Positions 1 to 7,471 of a stretch of DNA of 8,312 nucleotides are shown in pieces. A program made the translations under genes and the position numbers. Position 1 is the first letter of the stretch. Each line of letters starts with the position of its first letter. The notes under the pieces were generated by a model. The model was given only the letters and a program-made list of their open reading frames with translations, searched no databases and was not told where the DNA came from. Origin of the DNA: JBJXFY01 sp046155815 (lineage in GTDB: Bacteria; Verrucomicrobiota; Verrucomicrobiia; Limisphaerales; CAIMTB01); assembly GCA_046155815.1 (NCBI GenBank), contig JBJXFY010000078.1:1-8312 (forward strand). The letters run 5' to 3'.

Positions 1-2797
1 CGTGACGGCGGTGACGTTCAACGGCGTGGGCGCCTTCCCGCTGCGGGCCACGGCGGGCCGGCTCGAGCTGCGCCCGCCGGCCGGCAACACCGCCGGCCCC
101 ATCCGCGTCTGGATCGGGAACACCGCCCATGCCGCGCCGGAAAACGTGCAGTACGCGCCGCCCGGCCGCGCGCTCGTCCGCTGGCTCCACCTCGCGCCGG
201 ACGAGCCGGACAACTTCGAGTCGTCCGGGGAAACGCCGGCGGCGGAACTGCTGGCCGACCCGGTGCAGGTGGCGGTGCTGGCCGGCGGGACGGCCGTGCT
301 GCGGCGGGATGGCGGGATCGTGGTCTGGAGCGAAGGCGCACCGGCCAGTGTCTCCGGCCTCGACCTGGGGGAAAACCGGGCGGCTCGCATCGCCAGCTAC
401 GGCCTCCGGGGCGTGATCGCCCTGCGGCGCGACGGGCAGCTTGCGGCGCTGGGAGGCGCTTCGACGAACCTGTTTCTGCGCGGGCCGTCCGCGGATGGAC
501 CGTTTGTCTCGGTCGAGGCCGGCGGCGACCGGGTGATCGCGCTCCGGCCCGACGGCCGGGTCGCGGTCTGGGGCAATGCCCCCGCCACGAACGCGCCGGC
601 GGACCTGCAGCCGGCGCGGGCCGCGGTGGTGGCCGGAAGCCGGCTGGCCGTGCTCGAACGGGACGGCCGGGTCGTGGCGTGGGGATCCGGGAGCCTGGTC
701 CTGCGCCTGCCGCCGCCCGGCGGGGTGCGCTTCACGGTGCTGGCCTACGCCGGGGCGTTCTTTGCGCTGAGCGACCAGGGCGGCGTGTGGCGCTGGTCGG
801 GCAGCCAGTGGCAGGCCGTGCCGGGTGCCGCCGCGGGCGTGTCCGGCATTGAGCGCGGGGTGCGTATCGTGGCGATGCGCTCGTCCGCGCCGCCGCTGCT
901 CATCGGCCCGGACGGCGAAGTGAAGACCGCGCCGGCGTGGCTCGGGCCAGTGGCGCAGGGCACCGCCAGCGGCATCCGTCTGCTGGCCCTCCGCACCGGC
1001 CCGCCCGTGCTCGTCGGCGAGCCGGAGGAACTCACGCTGGCGCCCGGCGCCCTCGCGGAGCTGGCGGCGCGGCCGGAGACGGGGCAGCTGGACCTGCATT
1101 TCGCGTGGCTGCGCAACGGCGTGCCCGTGCCGGGCGCGACCGGCGCGGTGCTGCGGGCCAGCGTGCAGGGCGTGACCGGGCAGGAATTCGACGTGGTGGC
1201 GCGCAGCGCCGCGGGGAGCAGCACGCAGCGCGTGGCCTTCGTACGCGCGTCGGCGGGCGCGCCGGCCGTCACGCGCCTGGTGCCCGACGCCGCGGCCGTG
1301 GGCGCGCGGGTGCAGTTCGCGGGCGCAAACTTCACCGCGGTCACGGCCGTCACGTTCAACGGGCACGCCGCGTGGTTCCGCGTGCTTTCCGGCACAGAAC
1401 TCGAGGCCCGCGTGCCGAACCGCCTCGCCACCGGCGAGGTCGAGCTGTGGAGCCACGACCGGCGCCTTCCGACTGGCCGAGACTTCGCGCTCCTCGCCGG
1501 CCACGGCGAGGCCGTGTCGTGGGGGCTGGGCGGCATCGGGCCGGTGCCGGCGCCGGCCCTCCTCACCAACGTCCTGCTCGTCCGCGCGGGCCCGACGTGG
1601 AGCCTCGCCGCTCTGGCGGACGGCACGACCCGGCTCTGGGGCATGCCGCCGGAGGGCGTGACGCCGGAACTCACCAACATCGTCGCCGTGGCCGGCAGCG
1701 CGCCGGCCGTGCTGGTGGACGCGGACGGCCGGGTGCGGGTGGTGCGCGCCCAGCAGGGCACCGGCGTGCTGCGGCTGACCGGCATCACCAACGCGCTGGA
1801 CGCCGTGGCCCTCGGCGGCTTCCGGGCCGTGCTGCGCCGCGACGGCCGGGTGCAGGTGGAAAGCACCTACGCCGCCGCCGCCGTGAACCTGCCGGACGGT
1901 TGGGAACGCATCACCGCCCTCGCGGCCGGGGGCAACCAGCTCCTCGGCCTGCGTGCCGACGGCCGCGTGCTGGTCTGGGGTGGCGGCTGGCGCGGGGAGG
2001 GGGACGTGCCGCCGGCGCTCGGCCGCGCCGTGGCGGTGGCGGCGCAGGCCGAGGCTTGCGGTGCGCTGACCGCGGACGGCCTCGCCCTGCTGTGGGGCCG
2101 GGACGGCCGGCGTGAGGGAGCCTTCGGCGGCGCGGTGGTGGCGCTGGACGTGGGCGCGCGCTTCACCGGCGCGGTGCTGGCGGACGGCTCGCTGGCGCTT
2201 CTGGGAAGGAACGACAGCGGGCAGCTCTCCCCGCCGCCGGGGCTGCGCGGCGTGACGACGCTCAGCCTCGGGCCGAACCACGGCGTCGCGCTGGGCGGCT
2301 TCGCCCCGCGCCTCGTGGCGGACCCGCGGCGCGTGACGGGCGTGGTCGGCCAGCCCGGCGGCGTGTCGCTGTCCGTGGAGGTGGCGGGCACGGGGCCGCT
2401 GCATTACCGCTGGCTGCGCGCGGGCGCGGCGCTGCCGGGAACGGACGCGGCCACGCTGCCGCTGCCCGCGGAGGCGGGGACCGCGGGCTGGTATGCCGTG
2501 GAAGTGAGCAATCCCTTCGGCACGGTGCTGAGTCCGCCGGCGGAGGTGCGGCTGCTGGGCCGGGCCGTGCTGGCCGGCGCGCGCGCGGGCGCGTCCGGCA
2601 GCCTGCACGCCACGCTCGTCCGCGACGGGGCGTCCGGCTGGGAGACGCGGCCGGGCGGGCGGATCGTGGTGGAAGTCTCGACCGACCTGCGGACCTGGCG
2701 GCCGGAACTGCACTCCGCCGGCGCGGACGGGCGGCTGGTGGTGGTTCCGGACACGTCCGGCCCGCCGGCGCGCTTCTTCCGCGTGAGGGAAGAGTGA
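1..2797 (+). CDS. Large exported-type repeat protein with two IPT/RCC1-like/Ig-like modules (5' end outside window)
   Basis: The frame is open at the left edge and ends at TGA 2795-2797, giving 931 visible residues. The GTG at position 2 is probably not the start: the first residues (TAVTFNG) match the middle of the IPT/TIG domain at residues 421-494 (ANFTAVTAVTFNG), so the first half of an IPT domain lies upstream. Visible order: partial IPT (1-50); RCC1-like strands of the type 'ALRRDGRVxVWG' (about 85-335); Ig-like domain with the core FAWLRNG (about 338-418); IPT (421-494); second RCC1-like set (about 500-765); Ig-like domain with YRWLRAG and VEVSNPFG (about 768-853); C-terminal beta domain with VEVSTDLRTW (890-899) and RFFRV (924-928). 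IPT and Ig folds usually serve adhesion or carbohydrate contact, and RCC1-like repeats form beta-propellers. No catalytic motif, membrane anchor or PEP-CTERM-like tail is seen at the end. A secreted or surface protein of the Verrucomicrobiota type is inferred. The signal peptide, if any, is off-window and the ligand is unknown. Confidence 0.85.
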   Translation, partial: VTAVTFNGVGAFPLRATAGRLELRPPAGNTAGPIRVWIGNTAHAAPENVQYAPPGRALVRWLHLAPDEPDNFESSGETPAAELLADPVQVAVLAGGTAVLRRDGGIVVWSEGAPASVSGLDLGENRAARIASYGLRGVIALRRDGQLAALGGASTNLFLRGPSADGPFVSVEAGGDRVIALRPDGRVAVWGNAPATNAPADLQPARAAVVAGSRLAVLERDGRVVAWGSGSLVLRLPPPGGVRFTVLAYAGAFFALSDQGGVWRWSGSQWQAVPGAAAGVSGIERGVRIVAMRSSAPPLLIGPDGEVKTAPAWLGPVAQGTASGIRLLALRTGPPVLVGEPEELTLAPGALAELAARPETGQLDLHFAWLRNGVPVPGATGAVLRASVQGVTGQEFDVVARSAAGSSTQRVAFVRASAGAPAVTRLVPDAAAVGARVQFAGANFTAVTAVTFNGHAAWFRVLSGTELEARVPNRLATGEVELWSHDRRLPTGRDFALLAGHGEAVSWGLGGIGPVPAPALLTNVLLVRAGPTWSLAALADGTTRLWGMPPEGVTPELTNIVAVAGSAPAVLVDADGRVRVVRAQQGTGVLRLTGITNALDAVALGGFRAVLRRDGRVQVESTYAAAAVNLPDGWERITALAAGGNQLLGLRADGRVLVWGGGWRGEGDVPPALGRAVAVAAQAEACGALTADGLALLWGRDGRREGAFGGAVVALDVGARFTGAVLADGSLALLGRNDSGQLSPPPGLRGVTTLSLGPNHGVALGGFAPRLVADPRRVTGVVGQPGGVSLSVEVAGTGPLHYRWLRAGAALPGTDAATLPLPAEAGTAGWYAVEVSNPFGTVLSPPAEVRLLGRAVLAGARAGASGSLHATLVRDGASGWETRPGGRIVVEVSTDLRTWRPELHSAGADGRLVVVPDTSGPPARFFRVREE

Positions 2798-2840
2798 CCG
2801 GGCGCGGAATTGCGTGCGTCACCCCGTTCGGAGGCTGGCG

Positions 2841-2846
2841 TAGCAT
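2841..2846 (+). promoter_or_regulatory. Possible -10 element ahead of the nuclease gene
   Basis: TAGCAT keeps the T1, A2, A5 and T6 positions of the TATAAT consensus in an otherwise very GC-rich gap. At the expected 16-18 base spacing no convincing -35 hexamer is present; TTGCGT at 2810-2815 lies 25 bases away, which is too far. A start near 2852 would put the 2848-2866 hairpin partly inside the leader, so a promoter here and a terminator there are competing readings. The evidence is weak. Confidence 0.2.
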
Positions 2847-2847
2847 C

Positions 2848-2866
2848 GCGGGAAGCCCGTTCCCGC
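2848..2866 (+). terminator. Seven-base-pair hairpin between the repeat protein and the nuclease
   Basis: GCGGGAA (2848-2854) pairs perfectly with TTCCCGC (2860-2866) around the 5-base loop GCCCG. It begins 50 bases after the stop of the repeat protein and is followed by AGCTTTC, which is only a weak T-run. It could be the intrinsic terminator of the upstream gene or a structured 5' leader of the nuclease gene, whose ATG is 21 bases downstream. The pairing is seen directly; the terminator role is inference. Confidence 0.4.
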
Positions 2867-2887
2867 AGCTTTCAACCACCGCCCGCC

Positions 2888-3871
2888 ATGCCCACGCCGC
2901 TCCGCCTCGCCACCTTCAATGTCGAGAACCTCGACGACAAACCGGACCAGCGCCCGCCGCTGGCCACACGCCTCACCGCCCTGCGGCCCCAGCTCACCCG
3001 CCTGCGCGCGGACGTCCTGTGTCTCCAGGAAATCCACGGCCAGGAGACGCCCGCCCAGCCGCGCGACCTGCTCGCCCTCCGACAGCTCATCGCCGGCACG
3101 GCCTACGAGAACTTCCACGTCGCCACCACCCGCACCCAGCAGGGGCAGGTCTTCGATGAGAGGAACCTCGTCGTCCTCAGCCGCTTTCCGGTGCTGGGCA
3201 CGGCGCAGATCAAGCACCAGCGGGCGCCCGCGCCGGCCTACCGCCGCGTGACCGCCAACCCGCCCGACGCGGCGGCGCGGGACGTCACCTGGGAACGGCC
3301 GGTGCTCCATGTACGCCTCGACCTCGGCGCGGGCCGCGTGCTGCATGTGATGAACCTCCACCTGAAATCCAAGCTGCCGGAGTCCATCCCCGGACAGTCG
3401 GCCAACCGCTTCGCGTGGAAATCCGCCGCGGGCTGGGCCGAGGGCAGCTTCCTCGCCTCGATGAAGCGCGTGGGCCAGGCTCTCGAGACCCGCATCCTGG
3501 TGGACGAAATCTTTGACGCCACGCCCGACGCCCTGATCGCCATCTGCGGCGACCTCAACGCGGAGAGCGACTCCGTCCCCGTGCATGCGCTGCGGGGCCG
3601 GGTCGAGGACACCGGCAATCCGGCCCTTGCGTCGCGCGTGCTCGTGCCCTGCGAGGACTCGGTGCCCCTGAGCTCGCGCTACTCGCTGTTCCATCACGGT
3701 GCCGGCTTCATGCTGGACCATGTGCTGGTGTCGCGCGCCCTGCTGGCCTTCTACCGCGGCACGGAGATCCACAACGAGGTGCTGCCGGACGAATCCGGTG
3801 CCTTCCGCGACGACACGCATTTCCCGGAGTCGGACCATGCGCCGGTCGTGGCGGAGTTCGAGCTGCCGTGA
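2888..3871 (+). CDS. Endonuclease/exonuclease/phosphatase (EEP) family metal-dependent hydrolase
   Basis: This is a complete 327-residue protein of typical length for a single EEP (DNase I-like) domain. The family motifs appear in order: TFNVENL (Asn11), LCLQE (catalytic metal ligand Glu48), NLVVLSRFP (93-101), MNLHLKSK (Asn156, His158), GDLNAE (Asp222, Asn224), MLDHVLVS (Asp277, His278) and the terminal SDHAPVV (Ser315, Asp316, His317). The active site therefore looks intact. Members cleave phosphodiester or phosphomonoester bonds in DNA, RNA, inositol phosphates or lipids; the substrate cannot be read from the sequence. I chose ATG 2888 because the fold's first strand (LRLATFNVENL) begins four residues later. 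An in-frame TTG at 2810 would add 26 poorly ordered residues. No Shine-Dalgarno sequence precedes 2888, and no signal peptide is seen with either start, so a cytoplasmic location is inferred. It shares the reading frame of the upstream gene, whose stop at 2795 is the in-frame stop. The next gene follows after 80 bases on the same strand. Confidence 0.9.
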   Translation: MPTPLRLATFNVENLDDKPDQRPPLATRLTALRPQLTRLRADVLCLQEIHGQETPAQPRDLLALRQLIAGTAYENFHVATTRTQQGQVFDERNLVVLSRFPVLGTAQIKHQRAPAPAYRRVTANPPDAAARDVTWERPVLHVRLDLGAGRVLHVMNLHLKSKLPESIPGQSANRFAWKSAAGWAEGSFLASMKRVGQALETRILVDEIFDATPDALIAICGDLNAESDSVPVHALRGRVEDTGNPALASRVLVPCEDSVPLSSRYSLFHHGAGFMLDHVLVSRALLAFYRGTEIHNEVLPDESGAFRDDTHFPESDHAPVVAEFELP

Positions 3872-3872
3872 G

Positions 3873-3903
3873 GCGGCCGAGAGCCGCGGGCTTTACTTCG
3901 CGG
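3873..3903 (+). terminator. Overlapping short hairpins after the nuclease stop (weak)
   Basis: Two alternative stems start just after the nuclease stop: GCGGC (3873-3877) with GCCGC (3883-3887), followed by GGGCTTTACTTC, and CCGCG (3884-3888) with CGCGG (3899-3903). They share bases and cannot form together. The first has a T-rich but interrupted tail and could be a weak terminator or attenuator before the membrane-protein gene. With stems of only five pairs in GC-rich DNA, chance is a fair explanation. Confidence 0.2.
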
Positions 3904-3941
3904 AAGGCGGCGTCGTAGGAAACGGCCCAGAGGATCCGTGC

Positions 3942-3945
3942 GGAG
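3942..3945 (+). promoter_or_regulatory. Ribosome binding site of the membrane-protein gene
   Basis: GGAG lies six bases upstream of ATG 3952, an ordinary Shine-Dalgarno position. It supports this ATG as the start, and the predicted N-terminal membrane anchor begins about ten residues later. This contrasts with the nuclease gene, which has no such site. Confidence 0.6.
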
Positions 3946-3951
3946 CGCGCC

Positions 3952-6900
3952 ATGCCTGACAACACCCAGCAGATCAACCGCCTCCTGTCCGTGGTCCTCG
4001 CGGTGGCCACGGCGGCGCTCGGGTTCATCACGCTGCGCGAGAGGCTCAGCTCCGCCCGCCCGCCGGAAAAGCATGTCTCCGAACCCGGCCTGACCGGCGA
4101 TCAGGGCATCGTGGCCCGGCCGTGGGAGGATCCGCTGGAGGCCGTGCGCTCGCAGGCCGCCAACATGCCCCCGGGCAGCCTTGCCCGGCTCAACGAGCGC
4201 ATCGCCCAGCGCCACTCCGCGCCGGCGCAGACGGCATACCTGCTCGTCACCGTTCCGGGGCTCGGCTTCCCCGAGGACGCGGAGGTGCGGCTTCGGACGC
4301 GGCTGGCCGTGCAGACGGCCCTCGCGCGGGACGGGTTCATCGCCGAGGACCGCAACCATCTCGGTGCGGTGCCGCTGGTCTGGCCCGCACGCCTCCAGCT
4401 GGAGGGGGGCAGTGTCAGCAACGCCGTCGGACTCGAGGTTTCCGCCCCGGTTCCGGCCGGCCACGCCGCCGGAGACGCCCGCGTCACGGCGCTGGAGGCC
4501 CGCGCGTTCGCCGCGGCCGAGCGCGTGACCGCGGCGCTGCAGCCGGCCTCGAGCCGGCCGCGGACATTGACGGTCGCCTACGAGTGGTTTTCCGCCCCCC
4601 AACGCCCGGACGGGACCACCAACACGACCGCACCCGGCGGCGTTCAGCACGCCCTCGTGCTCTGGCTGCCGGAGGACGAGATCGGTGATCAGCCGCTGGG
4701 CCGCCTCACGCTCGCCGTGGACCAGATCGATCCGCGGGCCGAGCGCTGTGGGCGCGAGGAGGACGCACTGCCGCGCGTCGTCTGGGTCGGGCCGCGCTCC
4801 TCGGACACGCTGCGCGCCTTGCTGACCCGGCCCGGGCAGATCTACTCACCGCCGGCCGGACAGGTGGACGCGGGGCACTTCCGCGGCCGGTGCGACCCGA
4901 TCCGCCTGTCGGAGCGCCTGACGATCGTCTCGCCGCAGGCCACCGCGCCGGACCGGGCCGTCGGCCTGACGAACCCACCGGCCGGCGGGCGGGCGCGGGC
5001 CGGCGCCAACGAGCTGCTGCTCGAGCAGCTCAAGGCGCAGGACCGCACGCGCCAGGCCTTCGTGAACCTCATCGCCACGGACGACGAGCTGGCGGCCCTG
5101 CTGGTCTCCGAGCTTTCGCTGCGCGGCGTAGACGCCGGCGAGTCCGGGCGGGCCGGGCGCGATTTCATCGTGCTGGTGACGGAGGCGGACACGTCCTATG
5201 GGCGCTCCTTTCCGCCGGTGATGCAGGCGGCGCTGCTGGACCGGCACGAGCGCGGGGAGGCCGCGGGCCCCGGCGGCCCCGGCCTGGCCGCAAAGATCGA
5301 GGCGCTCTCGCAGGGCCGCGCCACGCCGCCGAGGAACGTCGTCGTGTTCCGCTACCTCCGCGGCCTCGACGGCCGCAAGGGACGGGCCGAAGGCGCCGCG
5401 GCCAAGGGCGAGGCGCGGCCGCGCTCGCCGGAGGAGACGCTCGAGGCCGCCCTGCGCGGGCAGTCGGAGTTCCCCGAGGGCGAGGCGCAGTTTGACTATG
5501 CGGAACGGCTGGCGCGGCTGCTCGCAGGGCTGGACCGGCATCTGCGCCGGCGCGGCGCAGGCCGGGTCGCGGCGGTCGGCGTGCTGGGCGGCGACGTGTA
5601 CGACAAGCTGATCCTGCTGCAGGCGCTGCACCGGCCGCTGCACGGGGCGGTCTTCTTCACCACCGATCTCGATGCGCGGCTGTGGCATCCCGGCCAGTAC
5701 CGTTACACCCGCAATCTCCTCGTCGCCTCCGCGTGGGACGTGCAGCTCGAGGAGCACCTCGACGCGCTGCCGGGCAGGCAGCACCTGCTCGCGCCGTTCC
5801 GCGACGGCTACCAGCGCGCGGTGTACGAGGCGGTACGCAGCGGCCTGCACGCCGCCGGCCTGGGGCCGGACGGAGACGTCTTCACCGCCGCCCCGGCGGC
5901 GCAGATGTATGAGCTCGGCCGGCGCGGCCCGGTGAAGCTGGTTCCTGCCGGCGAGCCGTCGCAGGACCATCTCGGGACACGAACCCAGCGTTTCGTCGCC
6001 GCGCTGTTCCGGGCCGGCAAGCCGTCGCAGGACAACCTTGGCTACCATTACTCCGGCCGCGTCATGTTGACGTTGGGCCTGTTCGCACTCAGCGCCGCCT
6101 TCCTCATCCTGCACCTTCGCTCCGCGCAGCTCATGGTCGGAGCCATGCTGCAGGTGTGCCGACCGTCGCGGTGGCGCGTGCTGGGGAGCGGCGGCACCAG
6201 CGGGGCCATCCGCGAGGCGCGCGTCGGGCTGGTGGGGTGGCTGCTGCTGGCGGGCGGCGGGGTCTTCGCCTTCGCGTTCGTCCTCGGGCCGTGGCTTGCG
6301 CGCCAGCCCGGCGGCGAGCCTTGGGCGTGGTGGGACGGGATCAGCGCCTGGCCGACGCAGGTGCTGCGGCTGGGCACCATCCTGCTCACGCTCGGCTTCC
6401 TCGCGACGGCGTGGTTCCGCCACCGGCTCCAGCGGCTCCGCATGTGGACCCGGTGCTTTGGTGCCGCGCGGACCTACTCCGAGCCGCGGGTGGACCTGCG
6501 CCAGCTCCTGGATCCCGCGACCCGCCGCGGCTACTGGCGGCAGCACGTCAGCCTCGAATCGTGGGAACTCGCCTCTCCCACCGGCCCCGCCGCACCCAGC
6601 CCGTGGGAGACGGGCACGCTCGCCTGGCGGCCGGGCGACCATGTGGACGCGCTGGCGCTCTACCAGTCGTACCTGAGCCGCGCGCAGTTCACGCACCGGA
6701 TGCTGCGCGTGCTGCCGCAGGCGGCCGGCTACGTCGCGCTGGGCACGGCATTCGTCCTGCTCGCGGGCGGCGTGCCGGAAACGCCCATCGTGCGCGGCGG
6801 CCTCGCGCGCGGCGTGGACGCCGTGCTGCTATGGACGCAGGTCGCCCTGTTCAGCGTGCTGCTGTTCTACGTGTTTGATGCCGTGCGGATGACCGCCCGG

Positions 6901-7446
6901 ATGCTCGAGCGTCTGGCCACCGCACCGACGGTCTGGCCTTCGGAAGTCGTGAAGGACGAGGCCGGCCGGCTCGGGGTCGAGCCCCGGCACCTCGAGGGCT
7001 GGCTGGACGTCGAGTTCGCCGCGGAAAAGACCAAGGAGACCAGCCAGCTCATCATCCTGCCCTTCATCGTGCTCGGCCTGATGCTGGTGTCGCGCAGCGG
7101 CTTCTTCGACGACTGGACGTGGCCGCCGCGGCTGGTTGTGGTGTTCGGCCTGAGCTTCGTGCTGGCGCTGGCGGTGTCGCGCGCCGTGCGCCGCGCCGCG
7201 CGCGAGGTGAAGGCCGCCGCGCTGGCCGGCGTGGAGCGGGCCCTCAGCGCGGCCCGTTCCGGCGCGAAAGACGAATCCAGCCCCGCCCTTGCCGCGCTCA
7301 AGGAGCTGCGCGCGCGCATCGAGCAGGAGGGGCGCGGGGCCTACTCCGGCTTCGTGCAGGATCCGGCGCTGCTCGCGGTGCTCATCCCCACCGGCGGCCT
7401 CGGCCTGCTGGTGGTCGGCGTGAAGCTGCTCTTCGGCGTACAATGA
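3952..7446 (+). CDS. Large uncharacterised membrane protein with an extracytoplasmic binding-protein-like domain and nine membrane segments
   Basis: I cannot assign this 1164-residue protein to a characterised family. Hydrophobic segments lie near residues 10-28, 704-722, 758-783, 804-822, 920-940, 955-978, 1033-1047, 1061-1077 and 1140-1161. Arginine-rich loops (723-757, 823-919, 979-1032, 1078-1138) alternate with weakly charged ones (784-803, 941-954, 1048-1060). By the positive-inside rule the N-terminus is cytoplasmic and residues 29-703 are extracytoplasmic. That soluble part has alternating beta/alpha stretches and the motifs TEADTSYGR (410-418), YLRGLDG (468-474), GVLGGDVYDKLILLQAL (543-559), FFTTDLDARLWHP (568-580) and YTRNLLVAS (585-593). 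This pattern recalls type-1 periplasmic binding (receptor ligand-binding) folds, so a sensor or receptor role is an inference. A low-complexity, charged linker spans about 470-500. No kinase, cyclase, transporter ATPase, protease or channel signature was found. The cytoplasmic stretch 1078-1138 is Ala/Arg/Glu-rich and may be helical or coiled. The gene may be co-transcribed with the nuclease gene and converges on gluQ. Confidence 0.85.
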   Translation: MPDNTQQINRLLSVVLAVATAALGFITLRERLSSARPPEKHVSEPGLTGDQGIVARPWEDPLEAVRSQAANMPPGSLARLNERIAQRHSAPAQTAYLLVTVPGLGFPEDAEVRLRTRLAVQTALARDGFIAEDRNHLGAVPLVWPARLQLEGGSVSNAVGLEVSAPVPAGHAAGDARVTALEARAFAAAERVTAALQPASSRPRTLTVAYEWFSAPQRPDGTTNTTAPGGVQHALVLWLPEDEIGDQPLGRLTLAVDQIDPRAERCGREEDALPRVVWVGPRSSDTLRALLTRPGQIYSPPAGQVDAGHFRGRCDPIRLSERLTIVSPQATAPDRAVGLTNPPAGGRARAGANELLLEQLKAQDRTRQAFVNLIATDDELAALLVSELSLRGVDAGESGRAGRDFIVLVTEADTSYGRSFPPVMQAALLDRHERGEAAGPGGPGLAAKIEALSQGRATPPRNVVVFRYLRGLDGRKGRAEGAAAKGEARPRSPEETLEAALRGQSEFPEGEAQFDYAERLARLLAGLDRHLRRRGAGRVAAVGVLGGDVYDKLILLQALHRPLHGAVFFTTDLDARLWHPGQYRYTRNLLVASAWDVQLEEHLDALPGRQHLLAPFRDGYQRAVYEAVRSGLHAAGLGPDGDVFTAAPAAQMYELGRRGPVKLVPAGEPSQDHLGTRTQRFVAALFRAGKPSQDNLGYHYSGRVMLTLGLFALSAAFLILHLRSAQLMVGAMLQVCRPSRWRVLGSGGTSGAIREARVGLVGWLLLAGGGVFAFAFVLGPWLARQPGGEPWAWWDGISAWPTQVLRLGTILLTLGFLATAWFRHRLQRLRMWTRCFGAARTYSEPRVDLRQLLDPATRRGYWRQHVSLESWELASPTGPAAPSPWETGTLAWRPGDHVDALALYQSYLSRAQFTHRMLRVLPQAAGYVALGTAFVLLAGGVPETPIVRGGLARGVDAVLLWTQVALFSVLLFYVFDAVRMTARMLERLATAPTVWPSEVVKDEAGRLGVEPRHLEGWLDVEFAAEKTKETSQLIILPFIVLGLMLVSRSGFFDDWTWPPRLVVVFGLSFVLALAVSRAVRRAAREVKAAALAGVERALSAARSGAKDESSPALAALKELRARIEQEGRGAYSGFVQDPALLAVLIPTGGLGLLVVGVKLLFGVQ
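5947..6033 (+). repeat. Short direct repeat inside the membrane-protein gene
   Basis: The 21-base segment at 5947-5967 recurs at 6013-6033 with one mismatch (GAG versus AAG codon), exactly 66 bases (22 codons) apart. In the protein this gives AGEPSQDHLG and AGKPSQDNLG, residues 666-675 and 688-697, just before the second membrane segment. The intervening and following residues differ between copies, so it is either an old tandem duplication of a 22-residue unit or a functional repeat of a juxtamembrane motif. Confidence 0.75.
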
Positions 7447-7462
7447 CGGTCCCCCGGGACCG
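7447..7462. terminator. Palindromic hairpin between convergent genes
   Basis: CGGTCCC (7447-7453) pairs with GGGACCG (7456-7462); only two bases separate the arms, so a real stem would be about six pairs with a four-base loop. It starts directly after the membrane-protein stop (TGA 7444-7446) and lies nine bases beyond the gluQ stop on the other strand, a position where a bidirectional terminator would serve both genes. There is no T-run on either side, so intrinsic termination would be atypical. Confidence 0.35.
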
Positions 7463-7471
7463 CCGCCGCGA

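Noticed and set aside
745..1866. 373-codon minus-strand open frame opposite the repeat protein
   Set aside because: It is a Ser/Thr/Arg/Pro-rich shadow without domain signatures, while the plus strand here encodes clear RCC1-like, Ig-like and IPT segments.
2810..2887. TTG at 2810 as the start of the nuclease, adding 26 residues
   Set aside because: The extension has no signal peptide or conserved motif and would be encoded by the 2848-2866 hairpin region; ATG 2888 sits right before the first strand of the fold.
2819..3838. 339-codon minus-strand open frame opposite the nuclease gene
   Set aside because: It mirrors the EEP gene almost end to end, and every catalytic motif of that family is on the plus strand.
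4846..6696. 616-codon open frame on the minus strand opposite the membrane-protein gene
   Set aside because: High GC leaves few stop codons. Its product is Arg/Ala/Gln/Pro-rich with no recognisable motif, and the plus-strand frame has coherent membrane segments and a ribosome binding site.
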